A DNA stretch of 64,000 bases, from the NCBI GenBank assembly GCA_051880475.1, contig JBJEOA010000059.1:27501-91500 (forward strand). Direction: 5' to 3'. A program made the position numbers and the translations under genes. This DNA is from JAUUSJ01 sp051880475. GTDB taxonomy: Bacteria; Bacillota; Clostridia; Lachnospirales; Lachnospiraceae. Positions 61,282-64,000 of this stretch are shown here, one piece after another. The notes under the pieces are model-generated. The model did not search any database, had not been told where the DNA came from, and worked only from the letters and a program-made list of their open reading frames with translations. How positions within the stretch are numbered: position 1 is the stretch's first letter; every line of letters starts with the position of its first letter.

Positions 61282-62100
61282 TTATGATACAAGTGAAAAC
61301 TCTACTACTTTCCCGTTTCTTACACTAACTATTACGCCAATGAAACAATTATTTCCAGCTTGCTTTACGTAAGAACGAGCAGTTTTGGCGGAAATTCTTC
61401 CTTCACCATAATAGTATTTACAATTAGGACTAATTGTCATTGTGCGTGATTTTTCTGTACTTAGCACTTTTGAACTTCCTGCCTGATACAGACAGAATTT
61501 TCCTTTCATTGTAAGGGAACTAGAACCAAGAAGTATTTGAGTTGTATAATCACTATAACCACTCGAATATTTTTTATTTATTGCCTTAATATCGTAATTT
61601 GTGTGAATTATTTTTAAATATTTTTTCAGCACATATCCTAGTTTTCCCTGATAATTGACTCTCGCATACCCATTTTGGCTAGAAACCTCATAATATACGG
61701 TTGCTCCCTTTGGAACTTTCTTTAAGGCTGTAGATCTTGAACTTGGAGATTTCCTTAGAGTAAGATAAGTATTACAATTTACTTTATATTTTTTTGGCGC
61801 ATAATCGACTTTTAGATTTTTGTCTAAAACATATCCTACTTTTCCCTTATAGCTTATCTTACGAAATCCCTTTGATAAATCGTCGCCTCCATAACACCAT
61901 GTCACCTTTGTTCCATATGGGATAGTACAAATCACTTTTGAACTTGTGCTTCTAGATTTTCTTAGTGATACACAGGTATTACAGTTATACACATAGAAAT
62001 CTGCCACTCTTTGTGCATCTACCTTCGTCTCACTAATAACAAAAATACTTGCGAAAAGCATTACTGACATTAGCAAAGATATTATTCTTTTTTTCTTCAT
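61282..62100 (-). CDS. Secreted protein with two bacterial SH3 domains
   Basis: A 272-residue secreted protein. It has a signal peptide (about 1-28, MKKKRIISLLMSVMLF), two SH3b repeats (about 35-95 with VSLRKSRSTSSKV, and 105-165 with LTLRKSPSSRSTAL), and a C-terminal domain with Cys and Tyr residues (CKYYYGEGRISA). SH3b repeats bind peptidoglycan. No catalytic domain is visible. The ATG at 62100 has AGAGGAGG 6 bases upstream, better than the earlier ATGs. Confidence 0.85.
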   Translation of the reverse strand: MKKKRIISLLMSVMLFASIFVISETKVDAQRVADFYVYNCNTCVSLRKSRSTSSKVICTIPYGTKVTWCYGGDDLSKGFRKISYKGKVGYVLDKNLKVDYAPKKYKVNCNTYLTLRKSPSSRSTALKKVPKGATVYYEVSSQNGYARVNYQGKLGYVLKKYLKIIHTNYDIKAINKKYSSGYSDYTTQILLGSSSLTMKGKFCLYQAGSSKVLSTEKSRTMTISPNCKYYYGEGRISAKTARSYVKQAGNNCFIGVIVSVRNGKVVEFSLVS

Positions 62101-62186
62101 CTTCATCCTCCTCTTTAAAAATATGATAATCATAAATATATTTTACTGAAACCAAAGCTTCTTTCATTATTAATAAAATTAATTTT

Positions 62187-62435
62187 CTATCCCCTACATT
62201 CAAATAGTAAATTTATAGCATAGCAAAATCCTGAGACAAAACCTTGCTTCTCTGCATCCAAGATGATATCTAGCATCTTCTCCTGCAACCGTTCGCATTC
62301 TTGTAATGATGCATTTTTAGCATACTCTTCTAAACTACTCTTTAATTTTGTCTCCATTTCTAAATGCTCTTGATACATCCATTCAGGTTCTTGTATCTCA
62401 TTTTGATAAATTTTCTCAATTATCTTTTTCCTCAC
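62187..62435 (-). CDS. Small helical protein with GTG start
   Basis: An 82-residue helical protein. GAGAGGAG lies 7 bases before the GTG at 62435, and this start lines up with the ATG of the paralogous 39-residue protein (60607); an earlier ATG at 62468 lacks a site. It has charged helices (LEMETKLKSSLEEYAKN) and a Cys-containing C-terminus. No function can be assigned. Confidence 0.65.
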   Translation of the reverse strand: MRKKIIEKIYQNEIQEPEWMYQEHLEMETKLKSSLEEYAKNASLQECERLQEKMLDIILDAEKQGFVSGFCYAINLLFECRG

Positions 62436-62466
62436 TTTTTTTCTCCTCTCACGCTTTGTTAGTATC

Positions 62467-62499
62467 ATTATATCAATCTACAATGTCATATCTTGACAT
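62467..62499 (-). promoter_or_regulatory. Promoter with palindromic operator, copy 2
   Basis: A TATAAT -10 (62467-62472) on the minus strand and the palindrome ATGTCA-N5-TGACAT (62483-62499) keep the same 11-base spacing as copy 1. About 25 of 32 surrounding bases are shared. Confidence 0.65.
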
Positions 62500-62579
62500 C
62501 GCAAAAAATTTTTTCAAATTATTTATTTTTAGATAGAGAAAAGAAATTTTACCCATTATCTCCTAAATTTTTTCATCAA

Positions 62580-62619
62580 AAAAGGAAGCTTTGACAGAAA
62601 TTATTTCTGCATCGCTTCC
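62580..62619 (-). terminator. Terminator after the WYL regulator gene
   Basis: GGAAGC/GCTTCC encloses CAGAAA/TTTCTG; on the minus strand the stem is followed by TTTTTTG. Confidence 0.8.
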
Positions 62620-62657
62620 ATGTCTAAATCTAAAATACTATATCATTCTAAAATCTC

Positions 62658-63608
62658 TTACAATAATTCCACCATATCTCCCTGGCTCCTTATCCACATA
62701 TCAATTCCTTTTCCAAACACCTCCGCTTCAATGATATAAGCATCGTTTTCTTTATCAAGAACTTGTGCTGTAGGCAATCTGTCTAATATAGGATCTATAT
62801 CAGAGCCAAAATACTTAAATCGAATTCGTTGCAACTTTCCTCCGTACATGAATTGAATTCGTTTCCTAAATTCTCCCTCTTCAAATCTATCTCTATAAGG
62901 TATACGAAACTTTTCATTTAGTACTTTGAGTTTTTTTATTCGATCAATACGATAAATAGTTGGAAAGGAATCGTTTAATACTTCAAAATTCTTTCGGATT
63001 TCATCATCATCTATAAACGCAGTTAAGTAAAAATAATATTCCGAAAACATAATGGCTACAGGTTTTATCTTTCTCTTTACAATAGACTTATCTTTTGTTC
63101 TAAGATAATCTATCTCAATATATTGATAATTTTGAATCGCCTGTCCGATATCCCACATCATATCAATAAATATTGTCTTATGTCTTAATTCCACATAGTG
63201 AAATTTTTCATTCCTAATGAGTTTTTTTACTATCTCTTGATTATTTTCAGGAACGCAACATTCAATCAATTTATCTAACATATTGCTCATTTCATCTTTT
63301 GTGAAAGCTCTGCTATCCAATAGTATTTTACATAGTGCAAGAATTTCTCCATTCGTAAACTTCATTTTACAATCTTGCTCTAAGCGATATCCTTTATCTA
63401 CATGATCATAAACCACTGAATTTGTCCGACCACTATTAACAATATCCTCCCCAAAATATTCTCGAATATCATCAATATCCCTTTGTATACTTCTTTCACT
63501 AACTCCATAGTTAACTGCTTCCTCAGATTTATTTATCAAATATCCATTTATTAATTTTGTATATATTCCAAGAACTCTCTTTATCTTATTATTCGTCTGA
63601 TTTTCCAT
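62658..63608 (-). CDS. WYL-domain transcriptional regulator
   Basis: A 316-residue regulator with an N-terminal winged helix (about 10-75, VSERSIQRDIDDI) and a C-terminal WYL domain (about 135-316, YIEIDYLRTKDKSIVKRKIKP given in part as YIEIDYLRTK; EYYFYLTAFI). WYL domains sense nucleic acid or nucleotide ligands and often control defence or DNA-damage genes. It has a good promoter and terminator and is monocistronic. It is the full-length relative of the 89-residue fragment at 54217-54486. Confidence 0.88.
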   Translation of the reverse strand: MENQTNNKIKRVLGIYTKLINGYLINKSEEAVNYGVSERSIQRDIDDIREYFGEDIVNSGRTNSVVYDHVDKGYRLEQDCKMKFTNGEILALCKILLDSRAFTKDEMSNMLDKLIECCVPENNQEIVKKLIRNEKFHYVELRHKTIFIDMMWDIGQAIQNYQYIEIDYLRTKDKSIVKRKIKPVAIMFSEYYFYLTAFIDDDEIRKNFEVLNDSFPTIYRIDRIKKLKVLNEKFRIPYRDRFEEGEFRKRIQFMYGGKLQRIRFKYFGSDIDPILDRLPTAQVLDKENDAYIIEAEVFGKGIDMWIRSQGDMVELL

Positions 63609-63727
63609 AACTACCTCTCATCGCATAGTCTCATTGTATAGCCCCATTTTAATATTTTAGGATGACATATTCTGTCTATCTAACAAAACCTAATTTTAAA
63701 AATTTTATCCCTCTTTATGACATTTTT

Positions 63728-63756
63728 ATTATACCATAGACTTTATCTATCAACAA
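63728..63756 (-). promoter_or_regulatory. Promoter of the WYL regulator gene
   Basis: On the minus strand TTGTTG (63751-63756) and TATAAT (63728-63733) are 17 bases apart, about 120 bases before the start codon. Confidence 0.55.
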
Positions 63757-63801
63757 GGTTTTCCATAATGAATCCTTTTTTCTTTCTTTACTTATAAACA
63801 T

Positions 63802-63838
63802 AAAAAAGGAAGATAGCAATAATCACTATCTCCCTTTT
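63802..63838 (-). terminator. Terminator of the edge Rpn-type gene
   Basis: AAAGGAAGATAG pairs with CTATCTCCCTTT with one mismatch and a short loop, followed by T on the minus strand. Confidence 0.7.
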
Positions 63839-63884
63839 GTTCTACTTTTCACTCTCAATTTTCTATCATCATTTTAAAGCAGTA

Positions 63885-64000
63885 TTACAGTCTAGTATAA
63901 TAATTCTGTCTATCAATCACTGGTATTTTCAACACTTCCATCGCCTGCTCTGCTGTCAACTTGAATGTCTCCATTAAGTTTTTAATTGCTTTTATGTTTG
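63885..64000 (-). CDS. Rpn-type PD-(D/E)XK nuclease/transposase, C-terminal end only
   Basis: The last 38 codons of a gene that runs beyond the window. NLMETFKLTAEQAMEVLKIP and the closing IDRQNYYTRL match the tail of the Rpn nuclease family. It is nearly identical to the remnant at 34135-34341. Whether the rest of the gene is intact cannot be seen. Confidence 0.75.
   Translation of the reverse strand, partial: NIKAIKNLMETFKLTAEQAMEVLKIPVIDRQNYYTRL

Noticed and set aside
63661..63680. Palindrome TGACA-N5-TGTCT upstream of the WYL gene as a third copy of the operator
   Set aside because: The half-sites are in the opposite order to those at 60655 and 62483 and there is no matching promoter spacing.
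1..64000. CRISPR arrays, rRNA genes or a replication origin
   Set aside because: No regularly spaced repeats, no conserved rRNA segments and no DnaA-box cluster were seen.

Overview
The window reads as chromosome from a low-GC, spore-forming Firmicute of clostridial, probably Lachnospiraceae-like, type. The evidence is the AT-rich sequence with strong AGGAGG ribosome-binding sites, the complete spoIIIA operon plus spoIVB, and the clostridial order spoIIIAA-AH / asp23 / nusB / xseA / xseB / ispA / dxs / tlyA / nadK / argR / recN / spoIVB. No rRNA, CRISPR array, origin or intact insertion sequence was seen.

Layout. (1) 1-26.5 kb is core genome: a small zinc-ribbon gene, purC (+ strand), then a long minus-strand series covering sporulation (spoIVB, spoIIIAA-AH), isoprenoid synthesis (dxs, ispA), NADP synthesis (nadK), repair (recN, xseAB), ilvA, the ftsY-smc-rnc-plsX block, a tRNA-Arg with a consensus promoter and terminator, and a secreted NlpC/P60 hydrolase. 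(2) 26.8-33.8 kb holds a 1600-residue superfamily 1 helicase with a C-terminal nuclease-like domain, a small alarmone synthetase and an SstT-type transporter. (3) 34-40.6 kb is accessory: an LRAT-domain/coiled-coil gene with a long coiled-coil partner, small unknown genes, and remnants of an Rpn-type nuclease, an ISL3-like transposase and an IS66 transposase. (4) 40.6-50.9 kb is a compact minus-strand operon of sugar or small-molecule genes (DegT aminotransferase, Gfo/Idh dehydrogenase, HAD phosphatase, two aminoglycoside-phosphotransferase-like kinases, an amino-acid-kinase-fold protein, a radical SAM enzyme, GT2 and a fused citrate-lyase-ligase-like protein). It starts at a broken UDP-glucose dehydrogenase gene. 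(5) 51.1-53.8 kb is a RiPP cluster: a radical SAM/SPASM maturase, four tandem Cys-rich precursor peptides too short for ordinary gene calling, and a DUF4097-like protein. Degenerate direct repeats carrying a regulator fragment flank it. (6) 54.2-64 kb holds regulators and a possible immune module: a kinase-NTPase-repeat protein of 1444 residues divergent from a 411-residue protein, two related small proteins under the same duplicated promoter/palindrome, an XRE repressor, a secreted SH3 protein, a full WYL regulator, and the edge of a second Rpn-type gene.

The strongest candidates for something undescribed are the four-peptide SPASM cluster and its flanking repeats, the divergent kinase/STAND pair, and the sugar-type operon. 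Other points are an rnc gene with no ATG, GTG or TTG start, and an LRAT gene with a strong internal start site. Function calls rest on motifs read by eye; no database search was run.
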